This document shows positions 53,122 through 60,467 of a stretch of 64,000 nt of DNA, in pieces. A program made the position numbers and the translations under genes. The notes beneath the pieces are model-generated. The model was not told the origin of the DNA, searched no databases, and was given only the letters and a program-made list of their open reading frames with translations. The number at the start of each line of letters is the position of its first letter. Position 1 is the stretch's first letter. Origin of the DNA: Bradyrhizobium sp. SSBR45G (GTDB lineage: Bacteria; Pseudomonadota; Alphaproteobacteria; Rhizobiales; Xanthobacteraceae); assembly GCF_030159255.1 (NCBI RefSeq), contig NZ_BSCT01000021.1, positions 62,001 through 126,000 on the forward strand, given 5' to 3'.

Positions 53122-53913
53122 ATGGGAGCAGACGAGGTCCTTGCCGCCGCGCAATTGATCGTGGGCGCCCGCCGCGAGAGGGCGCCACTGGCGGCGCTGC
53201 CGGTTCACCTTCAGCCGAAGGATGAAGCGGCCGGTTATGAGATCCAGCATGAGGTTCACTGGCTGCTCGCCGAGCACGCCGGCGATTTCGCCGGCTACAA
53301 GATCGGCTGCACCAGCAAGGTGATGCAGGATTACATCGGCATTCCGCATCCCTGCGCCGGCGGCGTGTTTGCGGGCGGCGTTCACGCCTCGGGCGTCACG
53401 TTGCGCGCGGCCGATTTCGTGCGTGTCGGCGTCGAATGCGAGATCGCGGTGCGGCTCGCGAAGGACCTGCTGCCGCTCGACGCGCCCTTCACCATCGCCC
53501 ATGTCGGGGACGCGATCGGCGAGTGCCATGCGGCGATCGAGATCGTCGACGACCGCTACGTGCAATGGGAGACCATGGGCGCCCCGACCTTGGTCGCCGA
53601 TGATTTCTTTGCCGCAGGCTGTGTGCTCGGCCCCGCGATTCCGCGCGCTGCGGCGGGGGACCTCGCCGCCGTGCAGGGCCGCGCCTTCGTGAACGGCGCC
53701 TTGGCCGGGCAGGGCAGCGGCGCCGACGTGCTGGGTCACCCGCTTCACGCGCTCGCCTGGCTCGCCAACCATCTCGCCGCGCGCGGCGACGGGCTCGAGG
53801 CCGGGCAGCTGGTGCTGACCGGCAGCCTGGTCAAGACGGTCTGGCTCAAGCCCGGCGACCGGGTGCGGATGGAGCTGGACGGGCTGGGCGTAGTCGAGGC
53901 GGGGGTCGAGTGA
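53122..53913 (+). CDS. 2-keto-4-pentenoate hydratase / FAH-like protein
   Basis: A 263-residue protein of the MhpD/fumarylacetoacetate-hydrolase fold. Marks are YKIGCTSKVMQDYIGIPHPCAGGVFAGGVH, ECEIAVRLAKDLL (metal-binding Glu pair), EIVDDRY and NHLAARGDGLEAGQLVLTGS. These enzymes add water to 2-hydroxypentadienoates in aromatic meta-cleavage; no other gene of such a pathway is nearby, so the actual substrate is uncertain. ATG 53122 follows GGGAG. Confidence 0.88.
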   Translation: MGADEVLAAAQLIVGARRERAPLAALPVHLQPKDEAAGYEIQHEVHWLLAEHAGDFAGYKIGCTSKVMQDYIGIPHPCAGGVFAGGVHASGVTLRAADFVRVGVECEIAVRLAKDLLPLDAPFTIAHVGDAIGECHAAIEIVDDRYVQWETMGAPTLVADDFFAAGCVLGPAIPRAAAGDLAAVQGRAFVNGALAGQGSGADVLGHPLHALAWLANHLAARGDGLEAGQLVLTGSLVKTVWLKPGDRVRMELDGLGVVEAGVE

Positions 53914-53995
53914 CGCCAGAGGGAGATCTCCTCTGCGGAGGCATGCTCGAGCCCATCCGGGCCGGCTCAATCCGGATGACGATTGCGAAGTTTTA

Positions 53996-54014
53996 TTCTA
54001 AACAAAACAAGAAC
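53996..54014. repeat. Left copy of a 19-20 bp direct repeat flanking the toxin-antitoxin island
   Basis: TTCTAAACAAAACAAGAAC here and TTCTAGAACAAAATAAGAAC at 55762-55781 differ by one indel and one substitution, in the same orientation. The pair brackets both toxin-antitoxin modules. The local sequence is markedly AT-rich compared with the window. It also reads AAAC-N7-GAAC, one base from the alphaproteobacterial LexA box on this strand, 155 bp upstream of the antitoxin gene. Confidence 0.5.
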
Positions 54015-54169
54015 GTGGTGTAAGGTTATCGGGCTCAACAGTGGAGCTTCAGGAGTGGAGCATCACCGGACCCTGCCACGACCAGATTGGAACGGGACGT
54101 TTCCTTGCGGGGGAGGCATATCTCGCGATCCTGTTCGGGCGCATTATATCGCGCCGAAAGAGACGGTTC

Positions 54170-54430
54170 ATGAGCGAAACGGAAACCATCTGCCTCACAC
54201 GCTCCATCGTCCTTGCCGCGGCACGCCATGCCGAACGTGAGGGTCTTTCGGTCGAAGACTACGTCATGCGCGTCCTGCTGCGCGAGATGGAGCTTGATGT
54301 TCGAGACCCGACCATTCTCGCTTACGATGCAGCTGAAGCTGGATCGGGGTTCACATTGGACCGCGAAGATGGAGAGAGTGAGGAGGCTTTTGAGAGCCGC
54401 AAAGCCGCACTCGGACTGCTGTTCTCCTGA
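54170..54430 (+). CDS. Small antitoxin-like protein paired with a broken toxin gene
   Basis: An 86-residue protein starting MSETETICLTRSIVLAAARH. The N-terminal ICLTRSIVLAAARHAEREGLSVEDYVMRVLLREME resembles a ribbon-helix-helix DNA-binding antitoxin domain, and the acidic C-terminus (LDREDGESEEAFESR) would bind a toxin. It ends 3 bp before the next ATG, the usual antitoxin-toxin spacing. I could not assign a named family, so the antitoxin role is inferred from shape and context. Confidence 0.55.
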   Translation: MSETETICLTRSIVLAAARHAEREGLSVEDYVMRVLLREMELDVRDPTILAYDAAEAGSGFTLDREDGESEEAFESRKAALGLLFS

Positions 54431-54433
54431 GAT

Positions 54434-54849
54434 ATGAAAGCCGGCGACTATGTCCGCTGCAATTTCCCTTTCAGGGAGATGAGAGGCCCAGGACCATTTG
54501 CCCATATTGTTCTGGTTCTGGGTGTCGGTCGGACTGCAAGCGGTGCTTTCGCCGTGGTCGCCTACACGACGACGCGAATTGCTTTCGAAGGAACCCGTCG
54601 ACCGCGCCAGCACCTGCTGGTCGATGAGGGACGCGCTCTCGCGCTGGGCCAAAGCAAGTCGTTCGTCGTCGATGCGGGTCGCATAGCGCGCTGCCTATTG
54701 ATTCCGGCTACTTTCCCGATCTGCAGAATGAGGACGCGCCGAGTTTCGGCCGGGATCCGGCCTTCGTCGACAAGGTTGCCGCAAGAATTCGCGAGTTGAT
54801 TGCGGCTGGATTTGCCGTCACTTCCGTCGACCTGACATCCGGAGCGTAG
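54434..54849 (+). pseudogene. PemK/MazF-like toxin candidate, frameshifted
   Basis: The first 85 codons read MKAGDYVRCNFPFREMRGPG ... LALGQSKSFVVDAGRIA, with a GDYVRCNFP start like PemK/MazF-type proteins. The frame then breaks at the run GCGCGC (54686-54691). Removing one GC pair restores 137 residues that continue LPIDSGYFPDLQNEDAPSFG and end SVDLTSGA at the TAG 54847-54849. In the present frame the protein changes to an unrelated Arg-rich tail ending at 54799. A genuine 2-base expansion or a sequencing error would look the same. Confidence 0.6.
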
Positions 54850-55003
54850 GCGGCTTTCGGACCGTGATCGTGTCCATCAGTCTCGCGTCGTGTTCAGATC
54901 GGCTTTGGAGGGACAGTGGGGGACCTGCGCCGGCGTCCTCGGCCATCCTTCGAAGCGCTCGCTCGGCTTGCCAATCCGTCTCGCCGATGGTCGCTCAAAT
55001 TGC

Positions 55004-55297
55004 CTACACAAGCTCCATGCGCAAATCACGTCCGACGGCTCTCGCGGCCCTCGCCAGCGTCCCGAGCGTGACCGACTCGTTGTCGGGATCGAGCAGCCGG
55101 TCGAGCTGCGCACGGCTGGTCTCCATCCGCTTGGCCAGCTCGGTCTTGGAAATGGCCTCGCGCTGCATCAGCTCTTCGAGCTGCCGCACCAGCACGCGCT
55201 TGATCGCGCGCGCCGTCACGGTCTCGTACAGGTCTTCCTCCTTCAGGAAATCGTCGAAGGCGGAGCCGACTTTGCCGGGCTTCTGAGGTGTCCGCAT
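55004..55297 (-). CDS. HigA-like XRE-family antitoxin
   Basis: A 97-residue protein starting MRTPQKPGKVGSAFDDFLKE. A helix-turn-helix is visible in QREAISKTELAKRMETSRAQLDRLLDPDNESVTLGTLARAARAVGRD, the pattern of XRE-type antitoxins of HigBA modules. Its ATG overlaps the stop of the toxin gene by one base, so it is coupled to that gene. It should bind the palindrome at 55643-55658 and repress the module. Confidence 0.8.
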   Translation of the reverse strand: MRTPQKPGKVGSAFDDFLKEEDLYETVTARAIKRVLVRQLEELMQREAISKTELAKRMETSRAQLDRLLDPDNESVTLGTLARAARAVGRDLRMELV

Positions 55298-55636
55298 CAC
55301 AAAATGTCTTTCATGCGTTTGACGGCCAGGTCGATATCGGACCTTGGCGTCTTCTGGCTTTTCTTGATGAAGGCATGGAGCAGGATCATCCGGCCCTCCA
55401 GTTCGCAGAATATCACTCGGGCGATGCGACCGACCCTGCGTGAGGCTGCTGCACACTTCCCAGAGTCCCTGGTTCAAGGGCCGGCAGAGCGGAAGGCCGA
55501 TGGGCCATGCGAACTCGACATCCTTGATGTCTTCGCCGACGATCCGGCGATCCTCCGCCGGCAATTCCTTGAGCCAAGCTCGAACCGGCTCTCTGCCAGA
55601 CGGAAGCGCATAGAAGAACGCCGGGAGTCTCTTCAT
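55297..55636 (-). pseudogene. HigB/Gp49-like toxin, frameshifted by a 4-bp duplication
   Basis: It starts MKRLPAFFYALPSGREPVRA (ATG 55636) and follows the HigB/Gp49 family through VRAWLKELPAEDRRIVGEDIKDVEFAWPIGLPLCRPLNQGLWEV. A tandem GGTC duplication (GACCGACC at 55428-55435 on the plus strand) then shifts the frame. Removing one copy restores QGRIARVIFCELEGRMILLHAF, then KRMKDIL and a stop overlapping the antitoxin start, 111 residues in all, the normal family length. As it stands the shifted frame runs on into the antitoxin gene, giving a nonsense-linked 210-residue product. Confidence 0.75.
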
Positions 55637-55642
55637 CTAAGT

Positions 55643-55658
55643 GTACCATTTTTGGTAC
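55643..55658. promoter_or_regulatory. Palindromic operator candidate of the HigBA-like module
   Basis: GTACCA-TTTT-TGGTAC is a perfect inverted repeat 7 bp upstream of the toxin ATG, where XRE antitoxins usually bind to autoregulate. Confidence 0.55.
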
Positions 55659-55761
55659 GTTCTGCAATATTGGAATTGCTCGGCATGTTCCGAGCGTGTC
55701 CGTTCGAGGAACGTGCGACTGGCTTCGTCCGCCTGGAACCAACCGGTCCCGGCTTCAGCAT

Positions 55762-55781
55762 TTCTAGAACAAAATAAGAAC
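55762..55781. repeat. Right direct-repeat copy; also a perfect alphaproteobacterial LexA-box pattern
   Basis: TTCTAGAACAAAATAAGAAC contains GAAC-N7-GAAC (55767-55781), the reverse reading of the GTTC-N7-GTTC SOS box. It lies 131 bp upstream of the HigB-like start. It is the partner of the repeat at 53996-54014. Whether it is a working LexA site, an island junction or both cannot be decided from one genome. Confidence 0.5.
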
Positions 55782-55833
55782 AAAAACCAGAAGCCGGGTC
55801 AAGCGGCTGCAATTCCGGACCCCGAAACGAACA

Positions 55834-55864
55834 CGGCCTCCGGCAGGGGAGCTACCGGAGGCCG
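55834..55864. terminator. Hairpin in the spacer between the TA island and flgH
   Basis: CGGCCTCCGG (55834-55843), 11 nt loop, CCGGAGGCCG (55855-55864): a 10-bp perfect stem. It may terminate the flgF-G-A-H transcript about 260 bp after flgH. The remainder of the 486 bp gap 55637-56122 holds the operator and LexA-type sites and no gene that I can support. Confidence 0.5.
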
Positions 55865-56122
55865 CGTATACATCACCCGCCGCGCCTAGGTTCGCATTGG
55901 GCAATGTGGGAGCTCGTTTTCAGGAGAAGGGCGGCGGCTGCGGGGGCATGATCCGTGTCGCGCTCGGCCAGTTGCTTGCCTGACCCTCCCGGCATGGGGA
56001 GGGATTTCGTCGTGTCCTTCGTTGGTTCTTCGGGAAGCCGAACTGACCGGATCAGGCCGGCGGTGTCTTGAGTTGACCGGGCGCGATTGGATCCGCCCGG
56101 TCCGTTGATCGTGGCTTCCGCC

Positions 56123-56902
56123 TCAGAACGGCAGCAGGATGTCCATCACCTGCTGGCCGTAGCGCGGCTGCTGGACGTCGCTGATCTGGCCGCGGCCGCC
56201 ATAGGAGATGCGGGCCTGGGCGATCTTGGTGGAGTCGATGGTGTTGTCGCTCTGGATGTCCTCCGGACGCACGATGCCGGCGACGATCAGCTCGCGGATC
56301 TCGTAGTTGACGCGGATCTCCTGCTTGCCTTCGACGACCAGGTTGCCGTTCGGCAGCACCTGCGTCACGACCGCGGCGACGCTGGTGGTCAGCGATTCCG
56401 AGCGCTGGATGGTGCCCTTGCCGTCGGAGGAGGAGGAGCCGTCGGCGGTCAGGAGGCGGCCGGGCAGCACCTTCTGGGCCTGGACGCCGAGCGTCTGCGA
56501 GCCGATGAAGTCGGTGATGCCCGAATCCTCCTTGTTGGTGCGGCTGCGCTGGGTCTCGTTGGCGATGTTGGCCTTGTCGGAGATGCTGACCGTGACGGTC
56601 AGGAGGTCGCCGACCTGATGCGCGCGCTGGTCCTTGAAGAAGGCGCGCGAGCCGTTGCGCCACAGCGAGTTCGGCGCGTAGGACACCGCTTCCGGCTTCG
56701 GCATCGGCATCTGCACCGGCTTGTAGCCGGGCTGGGTGGTCGGATTGTCGATCTCCGTCAGCTTCGGCCGCTCGCCGATCTGCGTCAGCCGGTCGATCGA
56801 GGAGCATCCGCCGGCCACCGACAGCACCGCGAAGGAGACCGAGATCAGCGCGATCCGCCGCAGGCCTGGAGCACCCTGACCATCATACTTGAACGTCGAC
56901 AT
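56123..56902 (-). CDS. flgH: Flagellar L-ring lipoprotein FlgH
   Basis: A 259-residue lipoprotein. The signal and lipobox end at VAGGC (Cys about residue 33). The mature part has NSLWRNGSRAFFKDQRAHQVGDLLTVTVSISDKANIANET and the C-terminal RVNYEIRELIVAGIVRPEDIQSDNTIDSTKIAQARISYGGRGQISDVQQPRYGQQVMDILLPF, which are FlgH signatures. It forms the outer-membrane ring. It is last of flgF-flgG-flgA-flgH, starting 5 bp after flgA. Confidence 0.96.
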   Translation of the reverse strand: MSTFKYDGQGAPGLRRIALISVSFAVLSVAGGCSSIDRLTQIGERPKLTEIDNPTTQPGYKPVQMPMPKPEAVSYAPNSLWRNGSRAFFKDQRAHQVGDLLTVTVSISDKANIANETQRSRTNKEDSGITDFIGSQTLGVQAQKVLPGRLLTADGSSSSDGKGTIQRSESLTTSVAAVVTQVLPNGNLVVEGKQEIRVNYEIRELIVAGIVRPEDIQSDNTIDSTKIAQARISYGGRGQISDVQQPRYGQQVMDILLPF

Positions 56903-56907
56903 GAAAC

Positions 56908-57972
56908 TTACTCGGCTTTCGGGGTGGCGGAGGAGGGAAGGCGGCTGGCGACGGAGACCGGCGCCGTGATTTCGGCCTCCGAGGTCTGCGCCGGCTTGCC
57001 GGAGATGGTGTCGACCGTGACCTGGCCGCGCCCGGTGACACGGCCGGTGATGGTGCGCTTGGACTGCAGGTTGAGCACGCTGACGATGTCGCCCTCGGTG
57101 CCGGCTTCCAGCGCCTTGCCGCGGGTGGTGAGATAGATGCCGGCGGTCTGGTAGATCAGCGTCACCGTCTGGTCGCGCTGCACGAGGTCCGGCTTGGCGA
57201 GGTCGGTGGTCTTCAGCGCCTGGCCGGCGCGGACTGGCCGGCGCATCTGCATGCCGACGGCGAGCTCGCGCGAGGCGGGCTCGGCGCCGCCGAGCTCGGC
57301 GCGCGGCCGCCGCTCGATCTGCAGGTCGCCCGAGCGGATCATCTCGTTGCGGTCGATGTTGCGGGTCAGCACCGCGGCCTCGACGGTCTCGATGGCGACG
57401 CCGCTGTAGCGCAGCTTGGTCGGGCTTGCTCCGCTGGCGTTGCCGAGCTCGAAGGTGATGTCGAAGCGGCCGCTGCGCGGATCGAAGCGGATGCTGGTCG
57501 GTGCCAGCGCGCCGTTGCTGGAGGCGTCGAACTTCAGGTCCTGCACCGGCTGGTCGAAGCTGATGGCGAGGCTTGCGGCGTCGCCGAGCCCGTTGCGGTG
57601 ATCGAGCGCCTGGGCCACGGCCGTGCTGATCTCCTTGGCGTCGACGGCACGGGCGAGCCGGGTGACCGAGACCTCCTTGACGTCGCGGACGTCGACGCCG
57701 ATGACCTGGTGATTGCGCAGCGTCGAGATCACCTGCGCCGCCGGCAGCACGCCGGTGGTGCCCAGATCGGGCGCGCGGTAGACGGCGACGTTCGCGGCGA
57801 CCCCGGCATTCTCGATCAGGTCGCCGACACGGACGATGTCGCCGGTCACGTTCACGGTTGGGCGCAGCACGGGCGCCTTGATCTGGTCGTTGGCCTCGCC
57901 GGCGAAGGCCGACAGCGCGGTCGAGGCGAGCAGGGCGGCGGCGAGCAGGACGGGACGGGTGCGGGTCATCAT
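56908..57972 (-). CDS. flgA: P-ring assembly chaperone FlgA
   Basis: A 354-residue exported protein, signal peptide about residues 6-25 (AAALLASTALSAFAG). The C-terminal SAF domain contains VLTRNIDRNEMIRSGDLQIERRP, MQMRRPVRAGQALKTTDL and VTLIYQTAGIYLTTRGKALEAGTEGDIVSVLNLQSKRTITGRV, standard for FlgA. It is longer than enterobacterial FlgA (about 220) because of an N-terminal region typical of alphaproteobacteria. It acts in the periplasm to help FlgI polymerise. Confidence 0.93.
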   Translation of the reverse strand: MMTRTRPVLLAAALLASTALSAFAGEANDQIKAPVLRPTVNVTGDIVRVGDLIENAGVAANVAVYRAPDLGTTGVLPAAQVISTLRNHQVIGVDVRDVKEVSVTRLARAVDAKEISTAVAQALDHRNGLGDAASLAISFDQPVQDLKFDASSNGALAPTSIRFDPRSGRFDITFELGNASGASPTKLRYSGVAIETVEAAVLTRNIDRNEMIRSGDLQIERRPRAELGGAEPASRELAVGMQMRRPVRAGQALKTTDLAKPDLVQRDQTVTLIYQTAGIYLTTRGKALEAGTEGDIVSVLNLQSKRTITGRVTGRGQVTVDTISGKPAQTSEAEITAPVSVASRLPSSATPKAE

Positions 57973-57990
57973 GGCGATCTCCCTCAGACC

Positions 57991-58779
57991 TCAGCGGAAC
58001 AGCGCGGTGGTGGACTGCATCATCTGGTCGGCGGCGGAGATGACCTTTGCGTTCATCTCATAGGCGCGCTGGGCGGCGATCAGCTCGCTCATCTCGCTGA
58101 CGACGTCGACATTGGCCTGCTCCAGGCTTCCCTGGGTGATGGCGCCGTAACCTTCCTGGTTGGCGACGCCGTCCTGCGGCGCACCGGAGGAGGGCGTGTC
58201 GGTGAACTGGTTGTTGCCGACCGGCTGCAGGCCGGCCTTGTTGATGAAGCGCGTGACCTGGAGCTGGCCGATGATGTTTGAGGTGGTCGAGCCCGGCAGC
58301 GTCACCGAGACCTGACCCTGTGCGTTGACGGTGATGCCCGACGCGTTCTGCGGGATCGTGATCGTCGGCTGCACCGGGTTGCCCTGGGCGGTGACGATGC
58401 GGCCCTGATTGTCCATCTGGAAGGTGCCGTCGCGGGTGTACTGATAGGTGCCGTCCGGCATCAGGACCTTGAAGAAGCCTTCGCCGGTGATCGCGAGGTC
58501 GAGATCGTTGCCGGTCTGCGACAGCGTGCCCTGGGTCATCGACCGTGGCGTTCCGACGGTCTTGACGCCGCCGCCGATGTCGACGCCCACGGGCAGGATC
58601 GTGCCCTGGTCCGAGGACTGCGCGCCGACCCGGCGGATGTGCTCGTAGATCAGGTCCTGGAACGCCGCCGTCTGCTTCTTGAAGCCGGTGGTGCGGAGGT
58701 TGGCGATGTTGTTGGAGATCACCTGAACGTTGAGTTCCTGTGCCGCCATTCCGGTCGCAGCGGTGTGAAGCGCCTGCAT
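57991..58779 (-). CDS. flgG: Distal rod protein FlgG
   Basis: A 262-residue protein starting MQALHTAATGMAAQELNVQV. The rod signature NVQVISNNIANLRTTGFKKQTAAFQDLIYEHIRRVG and the C-terminal EMSELIAAQRAYEMNAKVISAADQMMQSTTALFR are those of FlgG at its usual length. It lies 28 bp after flgF and 18 bp before flgA. Confidence 0.97.
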   Translation of the reverse strand: MQALHTAATGMAAQELNVQVISNNIANLRTTGFKKQTAAFQDLIYEHIRRVGAQSSDQGTILPVGVDIGGGVKTVGTPRSMTQGTLSQTGNDLDLAITGEGFFKVLMPDGTYQYTRDGTFQMDNQGRIVTAQGNPVQPTITIPQNASGITVNAQGQVSVTLPGSTTSNIIGQLQVTRFINKAGLQPVGNNQFTDTPSSGAPQDGVANQEGYGAITQGSLEQANVDVVSEMSELIAAQRAYEMNAKVISAADQMMQSTTALFR

Positions 58780-58807
58780 GTCACGTCTCCTTCAGAGTCT
58801 GTCGCGG

Positions 58808-59572
58808 TCAGGCCGGAACGTCGGCGAGTTTCTCGATCGCGCTCTTGCGCATGTCGCTCTGGACCTGCAGCATGTTGGCGACCTGGGTGTAGGCACGCAT
58901 CACTTCGACCATCTTGCTCATCTCGCCGACCGCGCTGACGTTCGACTTCTCGATGTAGCCCTGCTGGACGGTGGACTTGGTATCCTGCTGCGGCGTGACG
59001 CCGCCGGCGGCGGAATAGAGGTTGTTGCCCTGCTTCTGCGCCTGCTGCGGGTCGGCGAAGTTGACGATGCGCAGCTTGCCGCGGATCGAGTCTGTGCGGT
59101 TGACGCCTTCGACGACGGTGACGGTGCCATCCGGCGAGATGTTGATGTCGTGGTCGGTCGGCTGGAACACGATCGGACCGCCGGTGCCGAGCACCGGGTC
59201 GCCGGCCGCGGTGACGAGCTGGCCGGTATTGTTCATGTGCAGATTGCCGTCGCGGGTGTAGCGCTCGCCGGCGGCGGTCTGCACCGTCAGGAAGCCGTCG
59301 CCGGCGATGGCGACATCGAGCGCGTTGCCGGTGCGCTCCGTCGAGCCCTGCGAGAAGTCGCGATAGGTGCCGCGGTCCTGGACGTAGGACACCTTGCGGG
59401 AGGCGCCCGGAAAATTGTCTTCATGCGCGCCGGAGGAGAGATACTCCTCGAACAGCTGCTGATCGGCCTTGAAGCCGTTGGTGTTGACGTTGGCGACGTT
59501 GTTGGCAACGACGTCGAGTTGCCGCTCCAGCACCATCTGCCGCGACAATCCGATGAGAAGCGCATTCTCCAC
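58808..59572 (-). CDS. flgF: Rod protein FlgF
   Basis: A 254-residue protein. The start is GTG 59572 (VENALLIGLSRQMVLERQLD) with AGGGGAG 8 bp upstream; longer frames are not credible. DVVANNVANVNTNGFKADQQLFEEYLS and the C-terminal EMSKMVEVMRAYTQVANMLQ are rod-protein motifs. It is first gene of flgF-flgG-flgA-flgH and part of the proximal rod. Confidence 0.94.
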   Translation of the reverse strand: MENALLIGLSRQMVLERQLDVVANNVANVNTNGFKADQQLFEEYLSSGAHEDNFPGASRKVSYVQDRGTYRDFSQGSTERTGNALDVAIAGDGFLTVQTAAGERYTRDGNLHMNNTGQLVTAAGDPVLGTGGPIVFQPTDHDINISPDGTVTVVEGVNRTDSIRGKLRIVNFADPQQAQKQGNNLYSAAGGVTPQQDTKSTVQQGYIEKSNVSAVGEMSKMVEVMRAYTQVANMLQVQSDMRKSAIEKLADVPA

Positions 59573-59688
59573 CGGTCGATCTCCCCTTTTAACGAATCCC
59601 GTTCGCGGCACCTCTCCCAAGGCGGTCTCGATCGGGTCTTCCAGGAACCGTTCAGCTCTCCCAAGCCGGCGGGTTCGCAAGGGGTACA

Positions 59689-59703
59689 GCGAAAGCCGTG
59701 CCA
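59689..59703 (-). promoter_or_regulatory. Sigma-54 promoter match upstream of flgF
   Basis: Minus-strand TGGCACGGCTTTCGC (TGGCAC-N5-TCGC, one change in the -12 box) lies 117 bp before the flgF GTG, in the 379 bp divergent gap to fliL (59573-59951). The gap also has TTAACCATTGTTACC at 59832, a degenerate CtrA-like site facing fliL. No gene is seen in it. Confidence 0.55.
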
Positions 59704-59951
59704 GTTTGAAATATCAATAAATATCAGTCGGTTATGCGTATAGCCGCGTTCAAAACGCCCGGCAATAACGTCTCGTCAACCATAATTGCCCGGCAAGTTT
59801 TTCCCACCTCCGGAACAAAAGAAAGCTTCCGTTAACCATTGTTACCGTAGCGTTCACTCAACGAAGCGCAGATGCGCTGGGAGCGTGTTGGTTTCGCGTC
59901 ATCGAGCTTTCTGGCGGCATCGGTTCGACTTTCGCAGAGGATCCGAAGGCC

Positions 59952-60446
59952 ATGGCTGAGAATGAAGGCGGAGCAGGCGAAGGCGAGGAGCAAGCCGGCT
60001 CGCCGAAAAGCAAGCTCAAGCTGATCATCATGATCGTCGGCGCGCTGGCGCTGCTCGGCGTCGGCGGCGCGGCCTATTTCTTCTTCTTCAGCCATAAGAA
60101 CGACGAGCATCATGCCGAGGCGGCGCCGGCGGCGAAGCCACCGGCCTTCGTCGAGGTGCCGGACCTGCTGGTCAACCTGGTCGGCAATCCCGGCGACCGG
60201 GTCCAATATCTGAAAGTGAAGATCGTGCTCGAGGTGAAGGAGGAGAAGCAGATCGAGACGATCAAGCCGACCCTGCCGCGCGTCACCGACATCTTCCAGA
60301 CCTATTTGCGCGAGCTCCGGCCGAGCGACCTCAACGGCTCGGCGGGCCTGTTCAGGCTCAAGGAGGAGCTCACCAAGCGGGTCAACGTCGCGCTGGCGCC
60401 CAACCAGGTCAACGCGGTGCTGTTCAAGGAAATCGTGGTCCAGTAA
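59952..60446 (+). CDS. fliL: Flagellar basal body-associated protein FliL
   Basis: A 164-residue protein with a charged N-terminus (MAENEGGAGEGEEQAGSPKS) and one membrane helix at about residues 23-43 (LIIMIVGALALLGVGGAAYFFFF). The periplasmic domain reads DLLVNLVGNPGDRVQYLKVKIVLEV, matching FliL. It associates with the stator around the MS ring. It is first gene of the fliL-fliM operon, divergent from flgF. Confidence 0.95.
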   Translation: MAENEGGAGEGEEQAGSPKSKLKLIIMIVGALALLGVGGAAYFFFFSHKNDEHHAEAAPAAKPPAFVEVPDLLVNLVGNPGDRVQYLKVKIVLEVKEEKQIETIKPTLPRVTDIFQTYLRELRPSDLNGSAGLFRLKEELTKRVNVALAPNQVNAVLFKEIVVQ

Positions 60447-60467
60447 GGCACGGAAAGCGCAACGATC

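Noticed and set aside
54877..55113. Short minus-strand frame between the two toxin-antitoxin modules
   Set aside because: Overlaps the antitoxin gene in another frame, has no recognisable motif and no ribosome site.
55004..55636. A single 210-residue toxin-antitoxin fusion protein
   Set aside because: The middle part (SHRPSDILRTGGPDD...) is not protein-like and is explained by a 4-bp duplication that joins the two frames; the separate toxin and antitoxin reading restores normal family lengths.
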